IMG/VR virus record: IMGVR_UViG_3300037852_000055
Coordinates: 36,045-100,044 of that record
Reading direction: 5' to 3' (one strand)
DNA length: 64,000 nucleotides
From: a virus
This document shows positions 53,026 through 62,240 of this stretch, piece by piece (the stretch's first letter is position 1; each line of letters opens with the position of its first letter). A model generated the notes under the pieces. The model ran no database searches. It saw only the letters and a list, made by a program, of their open reading frames with translations, and had not been told where the DNA came from. Both the position numbers and the translations under genes were made by a program.

Positions 53026-54162
53026 ATGGATCGAACTCAGGATGTAATATTAGGAGTTCTTACTGGTCAGCAGTATTTATTTAAGTACCCCGGTATAGAA
53101 GCCTACGTGGAGAGCATAAGACGGTCTGGGTTTACAGGACGCAAAGTTATGTTGTCTTGGAACTTGAACCCAGCAACAAGAGAAACTTTTGTAAAGTATG
53201 GCTTTGAGGTAATAGACTTGTTGCCATGGCCACCAGAGAGTTTTTTCCACGCAAGGATGAGAGTCGCCTGGGAATACCTTAGAGATCACCATAAAGAGTT
53301 TAGATATGTTTTGTGGTTGGATATTAAGGACTTAGTACTACAGACAGATCCCAGCATTTGGCTGGAGAACCACATTAAAAACTACAAACTCATAGGCTCA
53401 ACAGAATGTGTTACGATTAAACAAGAAGAAACTAACCAGCTGTGGGCCAAGAGCATTCTTGGAGAAGACAAATACCAAGAAATAAAAAATGAGGAAGTGA
53501 TTAACGGAGGAACTTGGGCCGGGGATTCAGAGACAATGACAGAGGTTTTCCATCAAGTTCACTTAGGGTGTCAGACTTATAGTGGAGGATTTCCTCCATG
53601 CCAAATATGGATAAACTACGTAATGAGACAAAGCCCTTTTAAACAGGTTTTGCACATTCCCCGGTGGGCTGAGGGATTTGCGGCCTGTTTGCACCCTTGT
53701 TGGTCTCCTTGGCGCACTCCTTGCTGGCCCTATATGAGAGATCCACACCCAGTACTGCACTTGGACAGCTGCGTATTGTACCCAGGACTTGCTTTGAATC
53801 CAGATCACAGAATGCTGTCGTTTAATAACAGAGATAATTTTGAACGTGCATGGATACACAACAAAGGGATGCAGATTATAAAAGCCTCTTCAGGGTGTTT
53901 ACAAGGAATAGAGCTTATAGATACACCAAACAATAAACCTTTTTCTATAGTCCATGGGTATGATAGGGATTATAATACTAGAGAAATGTTTGAGTTTAAA
54001 TATAGGTTTCACAGAGATTTTGATTGGGAAGCTTTTAAAAGAGAAAAAGCGGAGTTAATGGCAAATGCTAGGCCAGAGTTTAGACGCTTGAGAGACCCAA
54101 AGATTTATGAGGAAATAAGGTCGGCAGCTGCAGCAGGAAGACCTTTAAGGCGCAAAATATGA
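53026..54162 (+). CDS. Glycosyltransferase-like protein (GT-A fold), 378 aa
   Basis: Residues about 90-165 include FRYVLWLDIKDLVLQTDP with a DxxD metal-type site, then NGGTWAGDSETMTEVF, as in GT-A enzymes that use nucleotide sugars. A Cys/Trp/Pro-rich stretch (HPCWSPWRTPCWPY) is unusual. The C-terminus is basic. It overlaps the next gene by four bases. Donor and acceptor unknown. Confidence 0.65.
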   Translation: MDRTQDVILGVLTGQQYLFKYPGIEAYVESIRRSGFTGRKVMLSWNLNPATRETFVKYGFEVIDLLPWPPESFFHARMRVAWEYLRDHHKEFRYVLWLDIKDLVLQTDPSIWLENHIKNYKLIGSTECVTIKQEETNQLWAKSILGEDKYQEIKNEEVINGGTWAGDSETMTEVFHQVHLGCQTYSGGFPPCQIWINYVMRQSPFKQVLHIPRWAEGFAACLHPCWSPWRTPCWPYMRDPHPVLHLDSCVLYPGLALNPDHRMLSFNNRDNFERAWIHNKGMQIIKASSGCLQGIELIDTPNNKPFSIVHGYDRDYNTREMFEFKYRFHRDFDWEAFKREKAELMANARPEFRRLRDPKIYEEIRSAAAAGRPLRRKI

Positions 54163-54887
54163 AGGCACTAATAGCCATAGTAAACGCGCACTGCAGAGAA
54201 GAGTTCGCAGACACAGTGAGATCTACATGGGTTCCTAAAGTTCCAAACACAACGGATGTTAAGTTTTTTAGAGGCAGAGGAGCACAACGAGAGCCTAAAG
54301 AAGATGAAGTGTTCTTGGATTGTGATGACACCTATCTGGGGTTACCTGATAAAGTACGCTCTATTGTTCGTTGGGCGTATAACCATGGTTATGACTACGT
54401 TTTAAAGTGCGACGATGACGTAGTATTGAAGCCTGTGGAAATGTTGGTCTCTGGTTTTGATAGGCATGATTTTACAGGAAGTCAAGATCCTAAGGTTGTA
54501 TCTGGAGAAATAAGAACTCCTTGGGGTTTTTGTTATTGGCTGTCTAGAAAGGCCATGAAGTTAGTAGTGGATGCTCCTTTGCCTGGAGAGCCTGGAAGCA
54601 CACATTCTTATGTACACAACAACGATGAGGCTTGGGTTAGTACTGTACTTTATGTAAATGGCATTTTCTTGAACAATGACCAAAGGTACTTTTTGTACCG
54701 TGGTAAAGTAGACTGCCCACGTAAAGATAACCCCAGGGCTTTACGTAGACACAAAGAAAGACCATATCAAGAGCCTTATCCTGTGGGTACATTTGCATGG
54801 TGCCTTTACATAGACGCAGGTTTACACCATTTACCTGCTCACGTTATATTAACAGAGTTTAGAAAAATATTTGAAGAGAATAAATAA
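54159..54887 (+). CDS. Glycosyltransferase, GT31-like, paralogue of 51489
   Basis: Start MKALIAIVNAHCREEFADTV then RSTWVPKVPNTTDVKFF is the GT31 pattern; YVLKCDDDVVLKPVEML carries the DDD metal site; GFCYWLSRKAMKLVV matches the acceptor region of its paralogue. The two genes look like a duplication within the cluster. Confidence 0.78.
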   Translation: MKALIAIVNAHCREEFADTVRSTWVPKVPNTTDVKFFRGRGAQREPKEDEVFLDCDDTYLGLPDKVRSIVRWAYNHGYDYVLKCDDDVVLKPVEMLVSGFDRHDFTGSQDPKVVSGEIRTPWGFCYWLSRKAMKLVVDAPLPGEPGSTHSYVHNNDEAWVSTVLYVNGIFLNNDQRYFLYRGKVDCPRKDNPRALRRHKERPYQEPYPVGTFAWCLYIDAGLHHLPAHVILTEFRKIFEENK

Positions 54888-54899
54888 GAGGCTCAGTGA

Positions 54900-55085
54900 A
54901 TGTCCACTATAGATATTATAAAGAAAAACAATGAGGAGCAGGTTCAGGAAAAACATGACTCAGCTCTAGAGTACATGGAAGAGCTAGAAAGAAAGCGTGT
55001 AGCTGCTGAGGGATATACAGACCCACACTTGGCGCTTTTCAAAGAGAAGCGCAAGAAGTATGCTATGCGTAATAAGAGATTCTAA
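54900..55085 (+). CDS. Hypothetical helical protein, 61 aa
   Basis: GAGGCTCAGTGA precedes ATG 54900 (MSTIDIIKKNNEEQVQEKHD). Charged, helical. A small hairpin (GGCT/AGCC, 55131-55150) follows before the next gene. Function unknown. Confidence 0.55.
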   Translation: MSTIDIIKKNNEEQVQEKHDSALEYMEELERKRVAAEGYTDPHLALFKEKRKKYAMRNKRF

Positions 55086-55163
55086 CTGAGCAATCAGTAG
55101 AACAACGACAACGTATCCGATAGGCTGGGTATACCCAAGCCGAGGCGGGGAAAAGAGAAAAGT

Positions 55164-55541
55164 ATGAGTTCAGTAAATGCATCAGTAACACTTTCAATCT
55201 TGTGTTTCCCAGACATTACCGGAGCCACTATTAAGGCTTGGCTGCTTGTAACAGTCAATTCTGGTACCTATGTAACTGGTGGCATTCCTTTTGGTTTGCT
55301 AGCTTTTGCAGATACACACACAGTGGATTTCAATGGATTCTTGGATTGTGCAGTTAAGTCTGAACTGCCTTTAGTTGTGGGTACTAGCGGAGAGTACACT
55401 TACCGCTACTCACCTTCAACTGACGGTCTGCAGATCCTAAAAAATGGAACAGAGATTGCAGCCGGGGCCATCCCAGCTGAAGTGTTGGCAGATGATATTA
55501 TTGCCCAAGCAACTTGGAATCGTACAACTGTTCTTGGATAA
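55164..55541 (+). CDS. Probable tail/decoration protein, 125 aa
   Basis: Beta-rich: SSVNASVTLSILCFPDITGA and FADTHTVDFNGFLDCAVKSE. It precedes the small-domain gene and the giant tail gene. No family recognised; virion role inferred from position. Confidence 0.5.
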   Translation: MSSVNASVTLSILCFPDITGATIKAWLLVTVNSGTYVTGGIPFGLLAFADTHTVDFNGFLDCAVKSELPLVVGTSGEYTYRYSPSTDGLQILKNGTEIAAGAIPAEVLADDIIAQATWNRTTVLG

Positions 55542-55550
55542 GGAGCACTA

Positions 55551-55769
55551 ATGGCGGTGATAGAGCGTGATAAATCTGGGGCACCATTCTCTGTAGGAAC
55601 CTATGTATATGTCCGTTGTTTGGTCACAGCCATAGAAACAGTGTCGGAGAATGGCACAGGTGGGGCAGCAGACTTCGTTACCTGCCTAGTTGATACCCCT
55701 GGTAATGTAGGAGAACAGGCTAATGTGTTTTTTGTAGTTAGCCCTGTTCAATGTAAGAAGTCTAGTTAA
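55551..55769 (+). CDS. Small beta-barrel-like protein, 72 aa (paralogue family)
   Basis: VIERDKSGAPFSVGTYVYVR followed by GTGGAADFVTCLV and VSPVQCKKSS is nearly collinear with the C-terminal domain of the 50080 protein and shares its plan with 30628 and 36953. A stand-alone copy of a tail-appendage domain. Confidence 0.65.
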   Translation: MAVIERDKSGAPFSVGTYVYVRCLVTAIETVSENGTGGAADFVTCLVDTPGNVGEQANVFFVVSPVQCKKSS

Positions 55770-55838
55770 ACACAGAATCTACTCTGGATAAGTAGAGATG
55801 GCCGTGAGAATCGGCCTACATTTTAGGAGGAGAACACA

Positions 55839-58800
55839 GTGGGCCACAACCTTGAGCAATTAGGTACAGCTTCTTTAGATACGATGGGTGGTCTCTATGC
55901 ACAGGCTAATCCTCAGGATCTTCCAGAGGGAGCTTCTCCTCGAACCTATGATACAGATTTTATTGTAGGCAGTGTGTTTACTCGACCAGGCCTTGTTTCT
56001 ATATACACATACACTAACACTCTAAACATTACCAAAGTGATCATTGGTAGCGGTAATGTTGGTATGTTTTCTTACAATGGGGCAACAATCCCAGTTATAA
56101 ACGAAGGCTTTTTACTACAGGGATTTACTGGTGCAGCTGAGTTTCTTAACGATCAAGTAGTGTATGTATTAGCTACCAACACTATGCTAGGCATATTCAC
56201 TGCAGTTGTTGTGGGGCCTTCTGGAGCGTATATAAATTTATCAGGAACTGCTATATCTACTGTGGGGCAGTTTGTCGGCCCCAATGCCCCAACGGTTGCA
56301 GTCAATGCAGTTTTAGATGGGGTTCCTTGGAGTAACCCAGGGGGTATTCTTGGGGACACTAGTTATGCTTCTGTGGCTTCTTCTGGACTAGTAAACTCAG
56401 AACTGATACCAGAAGTGTCTGTGAATGACGGTTCAGGGACAACTTCAAAGCCTGCTTGGTCTAATCCCAGTAATGTGACTTCTACTTCTAGTTTAGCAAC
56501 TGTAGTGTTGACCAGTTCGCCTTTGCAGCTTAGCTCTGTAGATATAGTTTCTACAGGACTTGGATTAGAGTTGCCTAGTAATGCGGTTATAGAAGGGCTT
56601 TCAATATCTTTACAATCGGCCTTTGCATTTTCCGGCACCACTACAGGAAATCAAGGCCCTTTAGAGGGTAGTGTGTCATCAGGAGCAGGGTGGTCTGGTT
56701 CTATAGCTTCTGGAGGCTCAGCCTCTATAGTTGTAAACCCTGGAACACAATCTTCAGTACTAACAGGCTCTTCCTTTGGTTTTAGTATTCCTACTACAGC
56801 CACTATAACGGGGATTTCTGCTACAGTGACAGCTTCTACTATAAATGGGGCAAACCAAATAGGGACTTTGATTCTTCACTTAACTTTAGGAGGAGAAAAG
56901 GTACAGCTTCTAACGTCTTCCCCAGTAAGAACTACATATGGAGGAAGTACAGACCTTTGGAGTATTCCAAGTGTTTCTGTTTCTCAAATAAATTCTTCTA
57001 GTTTTGGAATAGAACTACAAGGCTCGGCCCCTGTATCTACAGACCCCCCACACTTTGTAGCTGGGACTGCGGACATAACTGTTAGTGATGTAGTTTTGAC
57101 TGTGTATTATAACAATGGTGGGGCGTCTGGAAATGCTTCTGTAAGCCTACAGCTTACCCAGGCCGGGACAGCTATAGGGTCAGTAACAAGTTTTGCTTTG
57201 ACTAACTCCCTTACCACCTATGTGGCAGGGTCTCCTTTTTATCTTTGGGGAACAGCATTAACTCCGTCTGTGGTAAATGATCCAACTTTTGGGGTTTTAA
57301 TTGGAGCACAATCTGGGGTGTTTGAACCTAACACTTCTTACACCATTGATGCTAACAATCTTCAATTTACTTTGTACTACAGTGTTACTGGTACAGACGG
57401 TTTACAAGCCAAAGCTTTTAATTTTTCAATACAACCCACTAACGGAGTGACAGGTTTAGAAACTACTTATCAAGCTTATAGTAGTTCTTCCAATACATTA
57501 ACTTTCCAGTTGATAAAGAATGGGGTAGCCGTAGGTGTGCCTAAGGTGCAAACTATTACTACTACACCTACTATTTATTCTCTAGGAGGAGGAAATGATC
57601 TCTGGGGAACTGCATGGTCTTACTCTGACATAAACAGCGTAGGGTTTGGATGGCAGGTTACTTCTTCTGGCGGTGGCACAGCGTTTATAAATGATGTTGA
57701 TATGCTTGTATTTATCACGCCTGGACTAGCAGACTTTAACTACATAAAATCTTACATACAGAACAACGAGAGAATCACTACGTTAGCTTTAGATTCTCTT
57801 GGAAATATGTGGGGTGAAGATGTAACGGATCTCCCTGGTATTTTTTCTTTGGAGAGCATTTATATAACCCCTGGAACTTATGCTAAGAGCGCAACTTCAG
57901 ACAATCAAGAGTATATTGTATTCTCTAATCTAAGAGTTGGAACGGACAGACCTAGGGTAGCAAGTATAAATTCATCGGATGAAGTACAATTTTTGCCGTT
58001 GTCACAAATAGGCCCAGGGGCTCCCCCATCGTTTACAGCTTCTTTAGGCAATGGTATTAATGCTCTGGTAGTAACCGCATACTCTATAGTATCTGGGGTA
58101 GCAACTTTTACATTTACTGCCGTAGCAGGATTTACACCTTCCGTGGGGTCTCTATATTTGATCTCAGGAACAGGAAACACTGGGTTGGATGGAAATACTT
58201 TTATAGTTCTTGGAACCCCAGCACCAACTTCTACTACGTTTTCTGTTTCAACAACTGCAGTGGGGTCTGGATCAGGCCTAAGTGCCGAAGCAACTCCAGC
58301 CTATAGCTACAGCATTTCTTCTATAACACAACCAGCGGCAGCGCCATTTAACGGACAAATACTTCTATGGAGTGCTGGCCCTAGTTCTACCACCCCAGGA
58401 ACTACTCTTACATTTTTCTATGGGGGAGCAGGGCAAGCAGAGAACCCCGGCATATTAACAGCTTTTAACTCTAATAACCCATGTATAGTTTACATTACAG
58501 GGGTTCCAGCCGGAGCGCCTGGAAACGGTACATGGTTAGTTACAAGCCACGGCATAGGGGTTCCTCCTAGTGAAAACCTTAGTGTTCCTTTCTTTACTGT
58601 AACTTATACCTCCTCTAATTACCAAAGGTATGGTGGGCCAGGAGGTTCTGGGCCAAACGGCCCCGGAAATGATGGTAACTTCCAAATAACTTTAGCCACT
58701 ATAGACACAAACACTTTTGTGGCAGACTTATCTTCAGGGGATACCATACAAATTACCGGAGCAATTCCGGCTGGATGGAACAGTAGTTGGACAGTACAAA

Positions 58801-61409
58801 GCCCTCTTAAGAGCGCAACGCTTAATATCACTTCCAGTGCTATGAGTTCTGGAGGAGTTGCAACCTATGGGTATACCATCACTAGTACCCCAGCAGTGTC
58901 CCCTGTTAATGGGCAATTGGTTACCACCAGCAACTTAACCAACGCTGCAGTATTTAATACTACAGGGGTTATGTCTAATGTAACTGGGTCAACTTTCCAA
59001 ATTTCGGGGTTTCCAGCAGGAAATGCAATACTCCAAGCAGTGGAAGATGGACAAGCAGTTACATTTGGAACTTCCTTTACATTTGATCCTGGTACTAATG
59101 ATGTTGGCACTACTACTCCTTCCCCTATATTTGGAAATGATACAGGAACGGGACTGTTATCGGTGGTGGGGTCTTCTATTGTTCCTATAGGAGCAGGTAC
59201 ACGGCAGGGTGTAGTGTTTTTTATAACGGAAAGTGGGTATGAAACTGCAGCATCTGCCCCAGCAGTATTTACTACGTCAGAGGATGCTAATTTTATCTTT
59301 GCTAGTAATCTTCCTATTGGCCCTCCCAATGTTATTGCAAGAGGCATTGCTTTTACAGAGGCAGGGCAAAACGGTGTACCTGGAGAAAATTTTTATGTAA
59401 TACCAAATCCAGTAACCATTACCGTAGGAAACACATCAACAACCTACACAGCTACTATTGTACAAGATAACACCACAACTAGTGCTAAGTTTTCGTTTAC
59501 AGATGCTGTTCTTCTTAAATCTCAAGCCATAGATATACAAGGTAATGACCTGTTTAACTTGGTTGAGCTTGGAAGTTCTGCTTGGTGTTTGCCTTATGCT
59601 GGTCGTATGTTTTATGGGTTACAATTAAACAAAATTAACAACTGGACTTCCGGTGGAGGACTTACCTTTGACGGAGGCTACTTGTCCAACGGGGTAAATG
59701 GCAGTGCTGCTAGCGAGAACGTTGCACTCCTTGGTGGCCCCTATGCTAATTTACAGCCTTTAGGTTGGAACATAGGCACGGCTGTTGACCAAACATTAGT
59801 AACTAGTCCTATTGCTGGGCAGTCCTTGTATATAAAAGACACATATCCTGGCACAACTGCTAAGGTGGGACTTATATGGCAAACTGCATACAGAGATCCA
59901 TACCAAGTTGCTATCATAAACCCTAATACAGAATACTCGGTTAGAGTAACCGCAGAGTGTCCTTCCGGTGTAAACCAAGGAACATTAGTGATTGATCTTA
60001 CTGACTATAACCCAGGCATTGGCTTTGGCCAAACTTATGGGTCATTTTCTGTGCCACTGATTAGCATGACTTCTAACATGCAGGTATTTGTAGGAGCATT
60101 GTTGACCACTCCATTTACAACAGGAGTATCACAAAATTTACAGATACGTATGTATGTACAAAACATGGGATACTTATCGGACTGCCTTGTGGATAGAGTA
60201 GAGGTTTTCCCCACGGCACAACCTTATATACTCGCCCAGGTGTATGGGTCTTACGCAGACGATCTAGAAGCAATTGATGCGTCTGGTTCTGGTGGAATCA
60301 TTAATACCACATCAGAGAATCCCCAAGCATGTCTGGGTGGTTTTGTAATGCACGATGAGATGTATCTTCTAAAGTTAAACTCATGGTATGCAGCACAGGA
60401 CAACCCAAACTCTGAGCCGGGAGGCTGGTCTCTTAGGGAGATCTCTAATAGAGTTGGTACCTGCGGCATAAATGCCTATGATACTGGAGAAGAGTGGGCG
60501 GTCACTGCTTGTAGAGAAGGAATCTACGGCTTTAACGGTGGACAGCCAGTTAAGCTGATGCAAGAACTGTGGAATCTTTGGGAAACAATTAATTGGGAAG
60601 CTGGGAATACAATTTGGCTTCGCAATGACATTGTTAACAAGAGAATCCTATGTGCTGTGCCTTTACCTACGGGCACTAATCCTGTTACAGGGGTTCCAAC
60701 AGCCACTACCCTATGGTTGCCTAATTCACCATACAACCCTGCTCCGGTTTCCCCAAACGTAATGCTCATGCTCAATTACCAAGCATTTGCCACGTTTGAT
60801 GAAATGATCAGCGGCATGCCTGTCCACTCTACTATGTTTGGCACCTTAGCGGCTCCAGACATGAGGAGAAAGTGGTCTATTTGGCAGATACCTAGTCCAT
60901 ACGCTGATTTTATTACAAGGCAAGATGGGTTAGATCAACCTTTATTCATAGGGAACGGAATAGACTCTTCTAAGATTTATAGGTTAGACAATAACCAAAA
61001 ATCTGACGATGGTGTTGCTATAGATTCTCTTTATTGTACCTATGGGTTTACGAACGCGACGAAGAGCACTACCATCCCCATACTAGGCATGCACCGAAAA
61101 CAGTTTTCTGTTTTTCAAACAACTATTGAAGGTGCAGGAAATGCTAGTGTTACTTTGTACCCAGATACATTGGGAGCTAAGTATCCCTATGTTATACCAG
61201 GAGGAATAAACCTAAGTAACCCTGCAATGCAAGATGCATTTAGACCTTTGAATGTGGTTGGCAATAGACTCTTTGTAGAGACTAGAACCAATGCAGTTGG
61301 AAGCTGGTTCAACCTTGATAAACTGTTGCTTACTGGCAGAAGTGCTCCTTACTCTAACCTCAATCCTCTTGGAGGAATGAATAGAGGCATAGTTGCAGGA
61401 GCTACATAG
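55839..61409 (+). CDS. Giant tail protein with beta-propeller-like end, 1856 aa
   Basis: GGAGGAGAACACA precedes GTG 55839. The start (LGTASLDTMGGLYAQANPQD, then GASPRTYDTDFIVGSVFTRP) is a form known from podovirus tail nozzle-type proteins. The middle (about residues 200-1150) is Ser/Thr/Gly-rich with repeated beta modules. The C-terminal 500 residues (GGFVMHDEMYLLKLNSWYAA, GEEWAVTACREGIYGFNGG, VMLMLNYQAFATFDEM) resemble the propeller part of T7 gp12-like nozzles. It is twice the usual size because of the inserted modules. Confidence 0.55.
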   Translation: MGHNLEQLGTASLDTMGGLYAQANPQDLPEGASPRTYDTDFIVGSVFTRPGLVSIYTYTNTLNITKVIIGSGNVGMFSYNGATIPVINEGFLLQGFTGAAEFLNDQVVYVLATNTMLGIFTAVVVGPSGAYINLSGTAISTVGQFVGPNAPTVAVNAVLDGVPWSNPGGILGDTSYASVASSGLVNSELIPEVSVNDGSGTTSKPAWSNPSNVTSTSSLATVVLTSSPLQLSSVDIVSTGLGLELPSNAVIEGLSISLQSAFAFSGTTTGNQGPLEGSVSSGAGWSGSIASGGSASIVVNPGTQSSVLTGSSFGFSIPTTATITGISATVTASTINGANQIGTLILHLTLGGEKVQLLTSSPVRTTYGGSTDLWSIPSVSVSQINSSSFGIELQGSAPVSTDPPHFVAGTADITVSDVVLTVYYNNGGASGNASVSLQLTQAGTAIGSVTSFALTNSLTTYVAGSPFYLWGTALTPSVVNDPTFGVLIGAQSGVFEPNTSYTIDANNLQFTLYYSVTGTDGLQAKAFNFSIQPTNGVTGLETTYQAYSSSSNTLTFQLIKNGVAVGVPKVQTITTTPTIYSLGGGNDLWGTAWSYSDINSVGFGWQVTSSGGGTAFINDVDMLVFITPGLADFNYIKSYIQNNERITTLALDSLGNMWGEDVTDLPGIFSLESIYITPGTYAKSATSDNQEYIVFSNLRVGTDRPRVASINSSDEVQFLPLSQIGPGAPPSFTASLGNGINALVVTAYSIVSGVATFTFTAVAGFTPSVGSLYLISGTGNTGLDGNTFIVLGTPAPTSTTFSVSTTAVGSGSGLSAEATPAYSYSISSITQPAAAPFNGQILLWSAGPSSTTPGTTLTFFYGGAGQAENPGILTAFNSNNPCIVYITGVPAGAPGNGTWLVTSHGIGVPPSENLSVPFFTVTYTSSNYQRYGGPGGSGPNGPGNDGNFQITLATIDTNTFVADLSSGDTIQITGAIPAGWNSSWTVQSPLKSATLNITSSAMSSGGVATYGYTITSTPAVSPVNGQLVTTSNLTNAAVFNTTGVMSNVTGSTFQISGFPAGNAILQAVEDGQAVTFGTSFTFDPGTNDVGTTTPSPIFGNDTGTGLLSVVGSSIVPIGAGTRQGVVFFITESGYETAASAPAVFTTSEDANFIFASNLPIGPPNVIARGIAFTEAGQNGVPGENFYVIPNPVTITVGNTSTTYTATIVQDNTTTSAKFSFTDAVLLKSQAIDIQGNDLFNLVELGSSAWCLPYAGRMFYGLQLNKINNWTSGGGLTFDGGYLSNGVNGSAASENVALLGGPYANLQPLGWNIGTAVDQTLVTSPIAGQSLYIKDTYPGTTAKVGLIWQTAYRDPYQVAIINPNTEYSVRVTAECPSGVNQGTLVIDLTDYNPGIGFGQTYGSFSVPLISMTSNMQVFVGALLTTPFTTGVSQNLQIRMYVQNMGYLSDCLVDRVEVFPTAQPYILAQVYGSYADDLEAIDASGSGGIINTTSENPQACLGGFVMHDEMYLLKLNSWYAAQDNPNSEPGGWSLREISNRVGTCGINAYDTGEEWAVTACREGIYGFNGGQPVKLMQELWNLWETINWEAGNTIWLRNDIVNKRILCAVPLPTGTNPVTGVPTATTLWLPNSPYNPAPVSPNVMLMLNYQAFATFDEMISGMPVHSTMFGTLAAPDMRRKWSIWQIPSPYADFITRQDGLDQPLFIGNGIDSSKIYRLDNNQKSDDGVAIDSLYCTYGFTNATKSTTIPILGMHRKQFSVFQTTIEGAGNASVTLYPDTLGAKYPYVIPGGINLSNPAMQDAFRPLNVVGNRLFVETRTNAVGSWFNLDKLLLTGRSAPYSNLNPLGGMNRGIVAGAT

Positions 61410-61422
61410 TTTGTGGTATACT
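61393..61422 (+). promoter_or_regulatory. Promoter of the GIY-YIG/AP2 gene
   Basis: TTGCAG (61393-61398), 18 bases ending TTTGTGG, TATACT (61417-61422). It overlaps the last codons of the giant tail gene and drives leader IV. The -10 context TTGTGGTATACT is the same as at 2798. Confidence 0.6.
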
Positions 61423-61439
61423 AAAGTTAGGTGAGAAAT

Positions 61440-61510
61440 CCTAAGGCTTAGCGGCCTTAGGCTAGAGTTTGGGAGGTGCCTGATACACCTCCCTTCTCGA
61501 CCTTATCAGG
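61440..61510 (+). promoter_or_regulatory. Endonuclease-type pseudoknot leader IV
   Basis: P1 CCTAAGGC/GCCTTAGG (61440-61461). P2 GGGAGGTG/CACCTCCC (61471-61493) with loop CCTGATA complementary to TATCAGG (61504-61510), linked by TTCTCGACCT. The 3' strand itself ends in the GG of the AGGAGG ribosome site, so pairing would hide part of it. ATG 61518 follows. Confidence 0.78.
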
Positions 61511-61517
61511 AGGAAAA

Positions 61518-62237
61518 ATGCAAGTGTACTTAATTACGAACAAAGTTAATGGTAAACAATATGTAGGACAGACCACCAAGACACTGAGTCATAGGTGGAC
61601 AGAGCATTTAGATTACAGTAATAACCCAAACAAAAGATTAACAGTTTTTCATAAAGCCCTTTTTAAATATGGAAAAGACGCTTTTTCTATAGAGCCTCTG
61701 CACGGTTGTGTTAGTAAATTTGAAATGGATTTTGTTGAAACTTTCTACATACACTTTTTAGGCACTAAACTTCCTAATGGTTACAACATGACAGAGGGTG
61801 GGGACGGAGTTTTTGGGTACAAAGCCACAGATGGTACTATACAGAAAATAAAAGAAGCACGTGCTAAGCAAGTTATGCCTCCTGTAACTGAAGAGACTAG
61901 ACGTAAAATGAGCATAGGCATAAGTGCAGCTAAGCCTTGGAAACATGGAACTAAAACTGGGAGAGTAAATCACAAATGTGATTGTGAGCTGTGCAGACAG
62001 TGGGCTAGAGATAAGTGGCAGAGAGATAAAGCCAAGATAATTCAAAAGAAAATAGAACAAGGGTTGCCTTTAGAACGGCAATCATGGAACAAAGGCACTG
62101 CCAGAGGTTACTACAAAACTACAAATAATAACTGGCAAATAACCTTTTGGATAAAAGGAAAACTAAAAAGCTTTGGTACTTTTGATAAAAAGAGAGATGC
62201 CAAAGCTTGGGCAGACATTATTAAAAAGGACATATAA
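61518..62237 (+). CDS. GIY-YIG homing endonuclease with AP2-like C-terminus
   Basis: ATG 61518 follows AGGAGGAAAA. The nuclease domain reads VYLITNKVNGKQYVGQTTKT, with Arg in LSHRWTEHL, Glu in KFEMDFVETFYIHFLGTK and NGYNMTEGGDG. A helical linker with HKCDCELCRQWARDKWQ follows. The last 45 residues (ARGYYKTTNNNWQITFWIKG, SFGTFDKKRDAKAWAD) are AP2-like. A free-standing mobile gene with own promoter and leader, inserted between tail genes; it ends three bases before the next start. Confidence 0.85.
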   Translation: MQVYLITNKVNGKQYVGQTTKTLSHRWTEHLDYSNNPNKRLTVFHKALFKYGKDAFSIEPLHGCVSKFEMDFVETFYIHFLGTKLPNGYNMTEGGDGVFGYKATDGTIQKIKEARAKQVMPPVTEETRRKMSIGISAAKPWKHGTKTGRVNHKCDCELCRQWARDKWQRDKAKIIQKKIEQGLPLERQSWNKGTARGYYKTTNNNWQITFWIKGKLKSFGTFDKKRDAKAWADIIKKDI

Positions 62238-62240
62238 CCC

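Noticed and set aside
24576-61510. HEARO/omega-RNA of an IscB-type RNA-guided nuclease as explanation of the shared leaders
   Set aside because: No IscB, IsrB or TnpB protein is present; the leaders are about 70 nt and precede GIY-YIG and endonuclease VII genes.
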